Assembly: GCA_022511265.1 (NCBI GenBank)
Contig: JAFLRX010000001.1
Coordinates: 62,001 to 126,000, forward strand
From: Eubacterium sp.
GTDB taxonomy: Bacteria > Bacillota > Clostridia > Oscillospirales > Ruminococcaceae
Direction: 5' to 3'
DNA: 64,000 bases
Under the pieces are notes generated by a model. The model saw only the letters and a program-made list of their open reading frames with translations. It was not told where the DNA came from and searched no databases. The position numbers and the translations under genes were made by a program. Shown here one piece after another: positions 27,459-37,788 of the stretch (position 1 is the stretch's first letter; every line of letters starts with the position of its first letter).

Positions 27459-28301
27459 TTATTTCAGCGGTCTCATCAGCTTGTTGTGGACGGCTTCATA
27501 AAAGCTGCCGCCGTCTATGTCTATAAGATTGAGGACAAGGTCGGATTTACGTATACTTACCGTTTCGCCCTCAACGATATTTATGTCGTCGTCACCGTCA
27601 ATGCTTAAAATGACCTCAGAGTTTTCATAGCCTGAAAAACTAACTTTCAAATCAGATCCGGCTGAAAAAATCATCGGTCTGCCGAATAACGTATGCGCAC
27701 ATAACGGCGTAAACTCTATACACTCGGCGTCAGGCTGTATTATAGGTCCGCCCGCAGACAGCGAATACGCGGTAGAGCCTGTCGGAGTGCTGAAGATTAT
27801 TCCGTCCGCGCGTATCTTTGTTACCTCAAAATCTCCCGTACTTACCGCAAACTCCGGCAGCTTGGCAAAGCGGCTTTTGCTGAACACAATGTCATTGACC
27901 GCTATGTACGTCTGTCCGGCAACGGTAACATCCAGCAGCATACGGCGGCTGATGGAATAATCACCATCCGCCAGCTTTTTCAGCTTGTGCAGCTCATCGC
28001 ATTCCAGCGTCGCCATAAAGCCCAGCCTGCCGGTGTTTATACCCAGCAGCGGCTTGTTCGCGGCGGCGGCCTTGCGTCCCCATTTAAGTATCGTGCCGTC
28101 TCCGCCGACGGTTATCAGCAGGTCGCATTCTTTTATAAGCTGTTCTTCATTGCCGAAAACTATCTTTTCATCGGAAAAATACTTATCAAATTCTTCCGCC
28201 ATCATAGGCGTACTGCCCAGCGCGTTAAGCTCTTTGCAAAGGCGGGACACCGTATCCATGCTGTTATTCTTTTTAAGATTTGAACAGATAAATGCTTTCA
28301 T
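27459..28301 (-). CDS. nadK: NAD kinase
   Basis: VGGDGTILKWGRKAAAANKPLLGINTGRLGFM; GSTAYSLSAGGPII. Confidence 0.96.
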   Translation of the reverse strand: MKAFICSNLKKNNSMDTVSRLCKELNALGSTPMMAEEFDKYFSDEKIVFGNEEQLIKECDLLITVGGDGTILKWGRKAAAANKPLLGINTGRLGFMATLECDELHKLKKLADGDYSISRRMLLDVTVAGQTYIAVNDIVFSKSRFAKLPEFAVSTGDFEVTKIRADGIIFSTPTGSTAYSLSAGGPIIQPDAECIEFTPLCAHTLFGRPMIFSAGSDLKVSFSGYENSEVILSIDGDDDINIVEGETVSIRKSDLVLNLIDIDGGSFYEAVHNKLMRPLK

Positions 28302-29041
28302 TCTTTGCCCTTTCCTTTTACGGCATACATCAAAAATTCTCGGTTGCCGTCCCCGCCCTCAATAGGCGACGGGATAACCCCGATAACGTTAAATCCTATT
28401 TCCGCGGCAAACGCGCTTATTTCCTCACACACCCTGCGGTGCACCTTTTCGTCACGCACAACGCCGTTCTTATTAAGGCTGGATTTGCCCGCCTCAAACT
28501 GCGGTTTTATCAATGCCGCCAGCGCGGCATTTTCTTTCAGCAGCCGATAGGCCGACGGCAATATCAGCTTTAGCGAGATAAACGACACGTCAACAGATAT
28601 AAAATCCGCTTGGGGCAGCTCTGCGTTTCGGATATCGGTCTTTTCCATTGAAATTACGCGTTTATCGGATTTCAGCTTTTCGTCCAGCTGCGCCGTACCG
28701 ACATCAACGGCATAAACTCTATCAGCACCGTGCTGCAGCATACAATCGGTAAAACCGCCGGTAGACGCGCCTATATCTATACAGCTTTTCCCGCCAAGGT
28801 CGATGTTAAAACGCTCTATTGCCTTTTCCAGCTTTAGTCCGCCGCGGCTGACATATTTTGGCAGGTCGCCCTCGATATTTATATTATCGCTGTCGCTCAC
28901 TGTATAAGACGGCTTGGTGCAGGGTTTTCCGTTTACCGTCACCTGCCCCGACTTTATCAGCTGCGCCGCCAACGTGCGGCTTTTGACATATCCCGCATCG
29001 GCAAGAAAGCTGTCCAGCCGTGTTTTATTCTCCGATGACAA
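28298..29041 (-). CDS. tlyA: TlyA family rRNA methyltransferase
   Basis: S4 domain then YVSRGGLKLEKAIERF...DIGASTGGFTDCMLQHGA. Confidence 0.95.
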   Translation of the reverse strand: MSSENKTRLDSFLADAGYVKSRTLAAQLIKSGQVTVNGKPCTKPSYTVSDSDNINIEGDLPKYVSRGGLKLEKAIERFNIDLGGKSCIDIGASTGGFTDCMLQHGADRVYAVDVGTAQLDEKLKSDKRVISMEKTDIRNAELPQADFISVDVSFISLKLILPSAYRLLKENAALAALIKPQFEAGKSSLNKNGVVRDEKVHRRVCEEISAFAAEIGFNVIGVIPSPIEGGDGNREFLMYAVKGKGKE

Positions 29042-30824
29042 TTTTCTTCATTCCCTCAACATCAAGATGCGCCTTTTCCAGCTGCCTTTGTACACACGCC
29101 TGCGGCATAAAGCCCTGCGGTGCGGTTACGGTAATTTTTCCGCGATAACCGTTCATGACCAGCTGCGCCGCCAGCTTTTCGGATATGCCGCCGCTTTTCT
29201 CGCTTTCTTCAAAGAAGAAAAGCTCGTTATATTTCATACAGATATCAATTATCTCCCGCTGTATCGGGAAAACCTTCACCGCCTGCAAAACATCACAGTA
29301 TTCCTTTAGTGCAAGTGCGTTGGCGGTTATCCTACCGTAGGTGAAGATAAGCTTATTTTTGCCTGTACAAAAATAATTATAGTCTTTGTATTCCGCGGCA
29401 CCGCCTTGGTACAGCTCACCGCCGCGTGGGTATCTTACCGCGGCAATGCCGTCGGTATCATATATTGCCTTTTTCAGGCAAAGCTCCAACTCACGCGTGT
29501 CTGACGGAGAATATATTGTCATATTCGGTACTGAGGTAAGCATAGGGATGTCAAACACACCGTGGTGCGTCTCCCCATCCTCTCCGACAAAGCCCGCCCT
29601 GTCAACGGCAAGGACGATATGTCTGTTTTCTATCGCACAGTCATGGATAAGCTGGTCATAGCTGCGCTGTAAAAATGACGAATACACCGCAAACACGGGT
29701 ATTTTATCCTGTGCCGCAAGCCCCGCGCAAAACGTCACCGCGTGCTGCTCGGCAATGCCGACATCAAAAAATCGTTCGGGAAATTCCTTTGCAAAATATT
29801 GCAGCCCCGTACCGTATTTCATTGCGGCGGTTACCGCGCATATTTTATCATCGCCGCGCGCAATATCGCGCAATGTCCTTCCGAAATGCTCGTTAAAGCA
29901 CTCCGCGTCGGTGGTTATTCTGTTTTTAGGTGGTATGCCGTGGTACTCGCCGGAGTTGCTTTCGGCGGGAATATAGCCCTTTCCTTTTTTGGTATAAACA
30001 TGAACAAGGCAGGGGCGCTTCATCAGCTTGGCGACAGTCAGAGCCTCAGTCAGTTCTTCAAGATTATGCCCATCTATCGGTCCCAGATACTTAAATCCGA
30101 GATTTTCAAACAAATTGCTGTTATATAGTGCCGCACGCAGTACCTTTTTGGTTTTCTGCGCCGCCTTTCCTATTCCCTTACCGACCAGCGGAGTCTTTTC
30201 CAGTATACCCTTAACGGATTTTTTAGTGTGGTAATATTTTTGGGAAGAGCGTATCTGCGCAAGATATAAAGCGAATGCGCCGGTATTTTTCGATATGGAC
30301 ATCTCGTTTTCGTTAAGCACCACAACGAGATTGCAGTCGGTCTTTCCAGCGTTGTTTATGCCCTCGTAGGCCTCTCCTCCGGTAAAAGCGCCGTCCCCTA
30401 TCACCGCGACCACACTGTGGTCGTCGCCGTCCAGCTTCATGCCCTCGGCAATACCCAGCGCCGCGGAAATGGAGATACTGGAATGACCGCCGAGAAACGC
30501 GTCATGCTCTGACTCATCCCCCCGAGGGAAACCGGATATGCCGCCCTCGCTGCGCAGCGTATTCATCTTTTTCGCTCTGCCTGTTATCAGCTTATGCACA
30601 TAAGCCTGATGTCCCACGTCAAAGACCATTTTATCCTCAGGCGTGGTAAACACCGAATGGAGTGCCACCATAAGCTCTACCGTGCCGAGATTAGAGGCAA
30701 GATGCCCGCCTGTCTCGGTGACAGTGCGGACTAAAAATGCGCGTATCTCAGTGCAAAGCCTGCGGCGCTGTTCTGTTGTGAGTGATTTTATGTATTCGGC
30801 AGAGATGTTTTTGTTCAGCAGCAC
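29025..30824 (-). CDS. dxs: 1-deoxy-D-xylulose-5-phosphate synthase
   Basis: HLASNLGTVELMVALH; VIGDGAFTGGEAYEG; DVGIAEQHAVTFCAG; transketolase family. Confidence 0.97.
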   Translation of the reverse strand: MLLNKNISAEYIKSLTTEQRRRLCTEIRAFLVRTVTETGGHLASNLGTVELMVALHSVFTTPEDKMVFDVGHQAYVHKLITGRAKKMNTLRSEGGISGFPRGDESEHDAFLGGHSSISISAALGIAEGMKLDGDDHSVVAVIGDGAFTGGEAYEGINNAGKTDCNLVVVLNENEMSISKNTGAFALYLAQIRSSQKYYHTKKSVKGILEKTPLVGKGIGKAAQKTKKVLRAALYNSNLFENLGFKYLGPIDGHNLEELTEALTVAKLMKRPCLVHVYTKKGKGYIPAESNSGEYHGIPPKNRITTDAECFNEHFGRTLRDIARGDDKICAVTAAMKYGTGLQYFAKEFPERFFDVGIAEQHAVTFCAGLAAQDKIPVFAVYSSFLQRSYDQLIHDCAIENRHIVLAVDRAGFVGEDGETHHGVFDIPMLTSVPNMTIYSPSDTRELELCLKKAIYDTDGIAAVRYPRGGELYQGGAAEYKDYNYFCTGKNKLIFTYGRITANALALKEYCDVLQAVKVFPIQREIIDICMKYNELFFFEESEKSGGISEKLAAQLVMNGYRGKITVTAPQGFMPQACVQRQLEKAHLDVEGMKKIVIGE

Positions 30825-30847
30825 ACCGTTCTCTCCTTACAGTATTA

Positions 30848-31363
30848 TCATACAGCCGCCACCAGCGGAACTACCTCTATCGGAAACGCCATCGCAACAA
30901 GTATACCGAGCAGCGCTCCGCACAGCACCTCAAGCGGGGTATGGCCCAGATACTCCTTGAGATCCTGAATATTTTCCTCATCCTTAGATACTTCGTCTAT
31001 CTTATCGTCAAATTTATCCATAAATTCTTCGTCCAGCTCGTTTACGATACGGCGCAGACGGTTTATCTCCTTGGCGTGCAGACCCGCGGCACGGCGCACG
31101 CCTGTCGCGTCGTACATTACCACCAGTGCCAGCACCATAGCAAGCGCAAACTCCGCCGAGCATATTCCGCATACGCGGCAGGTCGCCAACGCCAGCGAAC
31201 AAACAGTGGCGGAATGAGCGGAAGGCATACCGCCCGCGCCTGTAAGACGCTCCGCAGAGAATTTCTTGGTTTTTATCAGGTCAAGTATCGTCTTTATTAT
31301 CTGTGCCAACACCCAACTGACAACAGCAATAACAAGTATTACATTATATTCGTCTGTTCTCAT
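30848..31363 (-). CDS. Divergent PAP2 family protein
   Basis: GGMPSAHSATVCSLA and YDATGVRRAAGLHA motifs. Confidence 0.9.
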   Translation of the reverse strand: MRTDEYNVILVIAVVSWVLAQIIKTILDLIKTKKFSAERLTGAGGMPSAHSATVCSLALATCRVCGICSAEFALAMVLALVVMYDATGVRRAAGLHAKEINRLRRIVNELDEEFMDKFDDKIDEVSKDEENIQDLKEYLGHTPLEVLCGALLGILVAMAFPIEVVPLVAAV

Positions 31364-31414
31364 TTTTTACTTTGGGTCCCCTCCTGTTTACAGTGCCGTG
31401 ACGCGTCACTGCAA

Positions 31415-32317
31415 TTACTTTTTCCTATCGAGCAGTACATCCGTTAGTCTTTGGATAAAGTCCGTCTCGTTAAATTTCCCCAATGCCTTATGTGCCATTT
31501 CGGTATGTTCACGCGCAGCGGTCTGTGCACCCTCCAACCCTAACATGGACACATAAGTCAGCTTATCTGATTTTTCATCGCTGCCGGTCGGCTTGCCCAG
31601 CTGTGCTTCATCACCGACAACGTCAAGTATATCGTCTATTATCTGAAATGCCAGCCCAAGCTCGTATGCGTAATCCGCAGCGTCGGTCTGTGTTTCCTTA
31701 TCCGCGCCCGCAGCTATGCAGCCGCTGACACATGCCGCCTTTATCAGCATTGACGTCTTGAGGGCGTACATATCCGTCAGCTTTTCGGGTGTCACCCCGT
31801 TTATGTCTATAGTCTGCCCGCCTATCATATACAGGCTGCACTCGCAAAGCACAGAGATTATCGCAGCTTTCCTTTCGGGCGGCAGCGAAGAATCGGCAAC
31901 CAGTCTGCATGCCTCAAACGGCAAAGCGTCACCTGCAAGCAGTGCCACCGCCTCGCCGTATGCCTTGTGGCAGCTGGGTCGTCCGCGCCTCATATCGTCG
32001 TCATCCATACACGGCAGATCATCGTGTATCAATGAAAAGGTGTGTATCATCTCTATTGCCAGAGCCGCGGGCAGCGCGTCCTCTATCCTTCCGCCGCAGA
32101 TACGGCAGAACTCAAACGCCAGCATCGGGCGTATGCGCTTTCCTCCCGCACTGAGACTGTACTTCATCGCCTCGCCCAGCACCTCATAGCCGCAGCCGTG
32201 TTCGCAAAATTCATCGCTGACCTTTTCCAACTCGCTGTTAAAATATTCACGGTAAAATTCCGCCGTATCGGCAAAATTTTCTGAAAAATCGGGATATCCG
32301 TTACTGTTAATTTTCAT
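31415..32317 (-). CDS. ispA: Polyprenyl (farnesyl) diphosphate synthase
   Basis: FARM DDLPCMDDDDMRRG and SARM QIIDDILDVVGD. Confidence 0.95.
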   Translation of the reverse strand: MKINSNGYPDFSENFADTAEFYREYFNSELEKVSDEFCEHGCGYEVLGEAMKYSLSAGGKRIRPMLAFEFCRICGGRIEDALPAALAIEMIHTFSLIHDDLPCMDDDDMRRGRPSCHKAYGEAVALLAGDALPFEACRLVADSSLPPERKAAIISVLCECSLYMIGGQTIDINGVTPEKLTDMYALKTSMLIKAACVSGCIAAGADKETQTDAADYAYELGLAFQIIDDILDVVGDEAQLGKPTGSDEKSDKLTYVSMLGLEGAQTAAREHTEMAHKALGKFNETDFIQRLTDVLLDRKK

Positions 32318-32498
32318 TTTGTTTTTCCAGCTTTTCTACTGACAGCTTAGCGTCCTCTAAATATTTTTTGCAAAAGTTGACCAGCTCGACCGCCTCTTTA
32401 TAGCAGTTCATTGAATCGTCCAAGGTTATGTCCGGCTTTTCCATCTGACTTGTCAGCTCGTCAAGCCTTGCCATAGCCTGTTCAAAGCTAAGTTCCAT
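32307..32498 (-). CDS. xseB: Exodeoxyribonuclease VII small subunit
   Basis: SFEQAMARLDELTSQMEKPDITLDDSMNCYKEAVEL. Confidence 0.95.
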   Translation of the reverse strand: MELSFEQAMARLDELTSQMEKPDITLDDSMNCYKEAVELVNFCKKYLEDAKLSVEKLEKQNEN

Positions 32499-33718
32499 TA
32501 TATTATATCCTTTCGGTCATTATCCTTGTTTGTCACCTGTGCGGTAATTTTACCGCCTGACAGGGTTATATCCAGCTCATCCCCGACATTTACGTCGTCG
32601 GGTGAATATACCGTCTTTCCCTCATGCCTTACTACCGAATATCCGCGCACCAGCACATTCATCGGGCTTACAGCGGAAATATAGCTTGCTTTTTTGTCAA
32701 GCGCGGTTTCATATCTTTCAATATTACTCCTTATCAGCCGTGACAGGCTGCCCACTCTGAGGTTAAGCTCGTTTTCGGAAAAGCGCAGCTTGTTGCTCGG
32801 TGACAACACGTTAACATTGCGTTCGTACGCCTCTATCCTTGATACATACATCCCCGTCATACGCTGAAACGCGGCGCTTGCCGCCGAAAACTCAGCATCT
32901 ATCTTCTTCTTTATATCCTCAACAGTGTGCGGAGTGACCAGCACCGCCGCCGCAGTGGGGGTGGGCACTGTTTTATCCGCGACATGGTCGGTTATCGAAA
33001 AATCCGTCTCATGCCCGACGGCAGATATTGTGGGGATACTGCTGTTAAACAGCTCTATCGCAAGCTGTTTGTCATTAAACGCGGAAAGATCCTCTGACGA
33101 GCCGCCGCCACGCCCTATGATTATAACATCCGCGTCTGTCCGATGTGCCCGCCTAAGCCCCTCGATAAGGCTTTGCGGCGCGGTGTCACCCTGCACAGCG
33201 GCAGGGATAACGATAACCTTTACCAGCGGACATCTTTCACCGATAACATTCAGCATATCCTGCAACGCCGCCGCCTTTTCAGAAGTGATTATACATACCG
33301 TGCGGATAACATCCGGCAGCTCGCGCTTTTGCTTGAAATATCCGCCTTTCTCCAGTTCGTCTTTCAGCTGAAGATACTGCATATACAGCTGACCCTTTCC
33401 CTCTTCGACCAGCTGCGTTACATATATCTGATTTGCGCCGTCGCGCGTATATACTTTTACCGAGCCGCGTACAATGACACTCATACCGTTTTTCGGCAGA
33501 AAGGTCAGCGACGACGCGTTGTTTTTGAACATAACGCATTTTATCGACGACTGCTCATCCTTTAGCGTAAAATAGATATGCCCGGAGGCGTTATGCAGTG
33601 TAAAGTTAGATATCTCACCGCTTATGTACAGATCCTGGAGCGCTTTATCCTCACCTACCAGCAGAGAAAGCCTGCGGTTAAGCTGGGAAACGGTCACCTT
33701 AAAAAAATTATTCATCAC
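32498..33718 (-). CDS. xseA: Exodeoxyribonuclease VII large subunit
   Basis: VTSEKAAALQDMLNVI...IIGRGGGSSEDLSAFND...SAVGHETDFSI. Confidence 0.97.
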   Translation of the reverse strand: MMNNFFKVTVSQLNRRLSLLVGEDKALQDLYISGEISNFTLHNASGHIYFTLKDEQSSIKCVMFKNNASSLTFLPKNGMSVIVRGSVKVYTRDGANQIYVTQLVEEGKGQLYMQYLQLKDELEKGGYFKQKRELPDVIRTVCIITSEKAAALQDMLNVIGERCPLVKVIVIPAAVQGDTAPQSLIEGLRRAHRTDADVIIIGRGGGSSEDLSAFNDKQLAIELFNSSIPTISAVGHETDFSITDHVADKTVPTPTAAAVLVTPHTVEDIKKKIDAEFSAASAAFQRMTGMYVSRIEAYERNVNVLSPSNKLRFSENELNLRVGSLSRLIRSNIERYETALDKKASYISAVSPMNVLVRGYSVVRHEGKTVYSPDDVNVGDELDITLSGGKITAQVTNKDNDRKDII

Positions 33719-34109
33719 CGTTTTCCTTGTAATAAGAGCTTAATACTCCGTTGATAAAAGCGGTGTCGTTTTTCTGACAGTATTCCTTAGACAGCTCTAC
33801 AGCCTCGTTTATCGCTACTTTATCCGGCACCGACGGACAAAACTTCATCTCGTACAACGCTATCTGCATAATGGTACGGTTCATCAGCGATATTCTGTCC
33901 ACCGCGCGCGACGGTGAATATTTTGCTATTATTTCTGTAAGCAGCGCGTCATTTTCCAGCACGCCGTTTACCAGCTTTAGCGAATTGCTGTTATATTCAA
34001 GCTCAAACGCGTCTACGTTATCCTGCAGCAGCTCTTCTTCCGTGCTGTCGTTAAGTCTCATCTGAAAGAGTATCAGCAGGGCCGCTTCTCTCATCTCGTG
34101 TCTTGTCAT
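33708..34109 (-). CDS. nusB: Transcription antitermination factor NusB
   Basis: MTRHEMREAALLILFQM...VAINEAVELSKEYCQKNDTAFINGVLSS. Confidence 0.95.
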   Translation of the reverse strand: MTRHEMREAALLILFQMRLNDSTEEELLQDNVDAFELEYNSNSLKLVNGVLENDALLTEIIAKYSPSRAVDRISLMNRTIMQIALYEMKFCPSVPDKVAINEAVELSKEYCQKNDTAFINGVLSSYYKENGDE

Positions 34110-34110
34110 A

Positions 34111-34476
34111 TCAATTACCTGCCGAATTCAGCATAATATCAGCTATTCTGACATTTACCTTTGACACAGGGACTCCCGCCATATTCTGTACGGCGGACTT
34201 TATGCTTTTCTGGACGGACTCCGCCACCTCGTTAGCCTTAAAGCCCTGCAAAACCACTATATTTACGGATATTTCCGCCGCCTCGTTGCGGACAATGACC
34301 TTTACAGGTGAAATAAACTTATTTGCAATACCTACCCCTTTATCGCAGACGGCAAGATGCTCGCCCTGCGCCGCAACGCCCCTTATCTCAGTGGCTGCGA
34401 CCTCTGCTATTTTGGTAAGTACATCATTGGAAATCTTAAGACTTGCCGGAGAACGGGTACTCTTTTTTGTGCTCAT
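34111..34476 (-). CDS. Asp23/Gls24 family envelope stress protein
   Basis: LKISNDVLTKIAEVAATEIRGVAAQGE...VNVRIADIML. Confidence 0.92.
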   Translation of the reverse strand: MSTKKSTRSPASLKISNDVLTKIAEVAATEIRGVAAQGEHLAVCDKGVGIANKFISPVKVIVRNEAAEISVNIVVLQGFKANEVAESVQKSIKSAVQNMAGVPVSKVNVRIADIMLNSAGN

Positions 34477-34600
34477 ATCTATACTTTCCTTCCCGTAGAT
34501 TATCGGCGGCATTGAATATTACCTGCCGTTTTATTGCATATACATTAATTATACACTAATTTTATGAAAAATACAAGGGCTAAACAATAAAAAAGAGTAT

Positions 34601-34633
34601 CGGAAAGCTATATTTTGTCAATACAGCTTTCCG
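34601..34633 (-). terminator. Rho-independent terminator overlapping the 3' end of the 34618 gene
   Basis: cggaaagct...agctttccg stem, then ATACTCTTTTTT on minus strand. Confidence 0.7.
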
Positions 34634-35151
34634 AGGTCGGAATCAAAGTCGTCCAGCAATATTCTCAACGCTGTCACGGCAAGGCAATGATATATCTCAT
34701 ACCCATGCGTCATCCTGACGGGAAACTCCAGCGGCTGTACGCTGCGCCCGGACAGTGCGGTGACCTTTCGGTTAAGCGATACCGTAACACTGTCCTCTGT
34801 AATGCTGGTATAGGATACAGTGTCCTTTTCAAATGTTCCGCAGGTTATCACCGGGTGATTACATCTGCTAAGCGCCGTCAGCTGCTTCGTATCAAGAGAA
34901 TCAGCTATAAACGTTAGTTTTCCGCTTAACTCGTTAAACTCCGGCTCAACCCCCTCGCCAAGTATAACCACCGCACTTTGGCAGCATATGTGTGTCAGGC
35001 TTTCCGTTGACAGAATATCCAGCATATATCCGCTGCCGCTTTCCGTCAGCTTTGTTCCGCGAAGATATCTGACAAAGTAATTTTTGCTCATCTCCCGTGC
35101 AATGTATTCGGAAAGCTTGGTGTCGGTCTCGATTACAATAATATCGGTCAT
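34618..35151 (-). CDS. Hypothetical protein
   Basis: Intact 177-aa ORF between Asp23 and spoVS; no recognised domain. Confidence 0.75.
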   Translation of the reverse strand: MTDIIVIETDTKLSEYIAREMSKNYFVRYLRGTKLTESGSGYMLDILSTESLTHICCQSAVVILGEGVEPEFNELSGKLTFIADSLDTKQLTALSRCNHPVITCGTFEKDTVSYTSITEDSVTVSLNRKVTALSGRSVQPLEFPVRMTHGYEIYHCLAVTALRILLDDFDSDLGKLY

Positions 35152-35223
35152 TTCATCTACTCGCTTTTACAAAATTATAGCTTATATAGAAAATAATATC
35201 TGCCGAAACTTACCTATATATAC

Positions 35224-35253
35224 AAAAAAATCAAGGCTCACGCCTTGATTTTT
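35224..35253 (-). terminator. Rho-independent terminator of spoVS
   Basis: aatcaaggc-gtga-gccttgatt followed by TTTTTGTA on minus strand. Confidence 0.85.
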
Positions 35254-35284
35254 CCGTTCTCCTCTTAAATAACTCTTAAACCTT

Positions 35285-35545
35285 TCAGCGGCACTCGACG
35301 ATGAACTTCATCGCCGTACGCTCTTCTCCGTCGATATTGACAGTGGTAAATGCGGGAATACAAACAAGATCAACACCGGATAATGCCATGTAGCTTCTTG
35401 AGATAGCTATAGCTTTTACAGCCTGATTTGATGCGCCCGCGCCGACAGCCTGAACTTCAACTTCGCCGTTCTCACGGATAACCGCCGCAATTGCGCCTGC
35501 AACTGATTTCGGAACAGATTTTGCTGAAACCTTTACTACTTCCAT
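35285..35545 (-). CDS. spoVS: Stage V sporulation protein S
   Basis: MEVVKVSAKSVPKSVAGAIAAVIRENGEVEVQAVGAGASNQAVKAIAISR. Confidence 0.97.
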   Translation of the reverse strand: MEVVKVSAKSVPKSVAGAIAAVIRENGEVEVQAVGAGASNQAVKAIAISRSYMALSGVDLVCIPAFTTVNIDGEERTAMKFIVECR

Positions 35546-35568
35546 TTTTTAACCCTCCCTGTTGTATT

Positions 35569-36333
35569 TCAGCATTTGATTCTTTGTATAGAATGGCAAA
35601 TGCCGGTTTTTTCATCAACCGATATGACCGCGCCGCATATGACCTGAACTCCCTCTGCGTATTCATGTCTTGCGGGATATCCGGTAAGCATATTGTTGAT
35701 AATTATCTCTTTTTTTATTCCAAGTACCGAATCGGTGACCCCGGTCATTCCTGCATCGCTGATATAACCGGTATGTCCGCCGAGTATCTCCTCGTCCGCC
35801 GTCTGTACGTGGGTATGTGTGCCTATCACCGCGGAAACCCTTCCTGCAAGGTAATGTCCCATTGCCATTTTTTCAGAGGTCGCCTCCGCGTGAAAATCCA
35901 CTATGATATTTTTTGTGTTTATCTGCTCAAGCACTCTGTCGATACAGACAAACGGGTTTTCCGGGCAGTTCATAAACACGCTGCCCATAAGATTTATAAC
36001 AGCCAGCGAATATGCCCCTCTGTCAAGCACGGTAAAACCACGCCCGACCACATCGTCGCTGTAATTCACAGGACGCAGCACTATGTCGCTCGTCTCGTAA
36101 TAGCTGTCCATTTCCTTACGCTTAAAGCAATGGTTTCCCGTAGTAATTACATCGGCGCCGCTGTCCAGCAGATATTTTGCGGAATAAGGGGTGATACCGT
36201 TTCCATCTGCGGAATTTTCACCGTTTACTATTACGGTATCGACACTGTATGCCATTTTAAGCTCCGGCAGCTTTTTGCGCAGATTTTCACATGCCGAACT
36301 GCCTACCACGTCGCCGATAAACAGAATGTTCAT
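35569..36333 (-). CDS. ymdB: TIGR00282 family metallophosphoesterase (YmdB-like)
   Basis: MNILFIGDVVGSSACENLRKKLPELK...DFHAEATSEKMAMG...GTHTHVQTADEEIL. Confidence 0.93.
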   Translation of the reverse strand: MNILFIGDVVGSSACENLRKKLPELKMAYSVDTVIVNGENSADGNGITPYSAKYLLDSGADVITTGNHCFKRKEMDSYYETSDIVLRPVNYSDDVVGRGFTVLDRGAYSLAVINLMGSVFMNCPENPFVCIDRVLEQINTKNIIVDFHAEATSEKMAMGHYLAGRVSAVIGTHTHVQTADEEILGGHTGYISDAGMTGVTDSVLGIKKEIIINNMLTGYPARHEYAEGVQVICGAVISVDEKTGICHSIQRIKC

Positions 36334-37607
36334 TATCTTTCGATTATCTGATCTCTTGCGGGACCTACGCCAACCATAGAGATAGGACAGCCGCAAAGTT
36401 CTTCAAGTCTCAGGATATACTTTCTGCATTCCTCCGGCAGCTCGTCAAAGCTGCGGCAGCCGGAAATATCTCCATTAAATCCGCTAAGCGTCTCGTAAAC
36501 AGGTGTGCAGTCAGCAAGTTCTTCCAGTGCCGGCGGGAAATCGTTTATCATCGAGCCGTCCGACTTTTTGTATGCCACGCATACCTTTAGGTCGCCTATA
36601 TCCGACAGCGTGTCCAGCTTGTTTATAGCGAGTGACGAAAGTCCGTTGACTCTTACCGAGTGTCTTACGATAACCGCGTCAAACCAGCCTGTACGTCTGG
36701 GTCTGCCGGTGGTGGTGCCGAACTCTCCGCCCTTATTTCTGATAGTGTCGCCGATATCGTCATCCAGCTCGGTCGGGAAAGGTCCCTTTCCTACTCTGGT
36801 AGTATACGCCTTGGCAACGCCGATAATGTTATTTATTAACATAGGTCCTACACCGGTACCCACGCACACACCAGCCGAAACAGGATGAGACGAGGTAACA
36901 TACGGATATGTTCCGTAGTCGATGTCAAGCAGGGTCGCCTGCGCGCCCTCAAACATTATAGTCTTGTTTTCCTTGGCAGCATTATATACAATAACCGAAA
37001 CATCATCAACGTACTTTGCCAGCTTTTTGCCATACTCGGTATATTCGGCGATTATCGCCTCAATATCGTGCGGCTCGCCGCCGTACACTTCGGTTATTAT
37101 TTTGTTTTTCAGTTTGCCTGTTGCCCTTGCCTTTTCCGCAAAAATCTCAGGATGTACAAGGTCATACACCCTCAGACCGCAGCGCTCGTACTTGTCCATA
37201 TAGCACGGACCGATACCCCTCTTGGTAGTGCCGATGTCTGAATTGCCGCGGAACTGCTCCGACAGCCCGTCCAGCGTGATATGCCACGGCATGATAACGT
37301 GTGCCCTGGGGTCAATTTTTAAGTTATCAAAGGATACGCCTCTTGCCGAAAGCGATTCTATCTCTCCACAGATATCTTTAGGGTCAAGAACAACACCCGC
37401 GCCGATAAGACAGGGGGTGTCATTATAAAGTATACCTGACGGAATAAGGTGCAGCTTGTATGTTTCTCCATTGCTTACTACTGTGTGTCCTGCATTGTTG
37501 CCCCCTTGAGAACGGACTACTATATCGGCTCTAGACGCGATAATGTCAATTATCTTTCCTTTGCCTTCGTCCCCCCACTGAGTGCCTATTACTACATTTG
37601 CGGGCAT
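36333..37607 (-). CDS. purA: Adenylosuccinate synthase
   Basis: NVVIGTQWGDEGKGKIIDIIA; Met at 37607. Confidence 0.97.
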   Translation of the reverse strand: MPANVVIGTQWGDEGKGKIIDIIASRADIVVRSQGGNNAGHTVVSNGETYKLHLIPSGILYNDTPCLIGAGVVLDPKDICGEIESLSARGVSFDNLKIDPRAHVIMPWHITLDGLSEQFRGNSDIGTTKRGIGPCYMDKYERCGLRVYDLVHPEIFAEKARATGKLKNKIITEVYGGEPHDIEAIIAEYTEYGKKLAKYVDDVSVIVYNAAKENKTIMFEGAQATLLDIDYGTYPYVTSSHPVSAGVCVGTGVGPMLINNIIGVAKAYTTRVGKGPFPTELDDDIGDTIRNKGGEFGTTTGRPRRTGWFDAVIVRHSVRVNGLSSLAINKLDTLSDIGDLKVCVAYKKSDGSMINDFPPALEELADCTPVYETLSGFNGDISGCRSFDELPEECRKYILRLEELCGCPISMVGVGPARDQIIER

Positions 37608-37671
37608 TTGTATCACCTTTTCTTTTGTTTTATTTTTTCCCTGTACAGTACAGCGAAAACCATACAGGTAT

Positions 37672-37700
37672 ATTATAACAAAACAAATATAAAAAAGCAA
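37672..37700 (-). promoter_or_regulatory. Predicted sigma-A promoter of purA (TTGCTT-17-TATAAT)
   Basis: Minus strand ttgctt, 17 nt, tataat. Confidence 0.6.
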
Positions 37701-37788
37701 GAAGTTTTTTCAGATTACAGAGTATTTGTTGCAATAAAGGTGGATTTTATTATCAATTCAAGCAAGTATCATAGTGAATATTTGAAGA

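Noticed and set aside
35491-36351. 286-aa plus-strand ORF
   Set aside because: Antisense to ymdB and spoVS; no plausible protein features.
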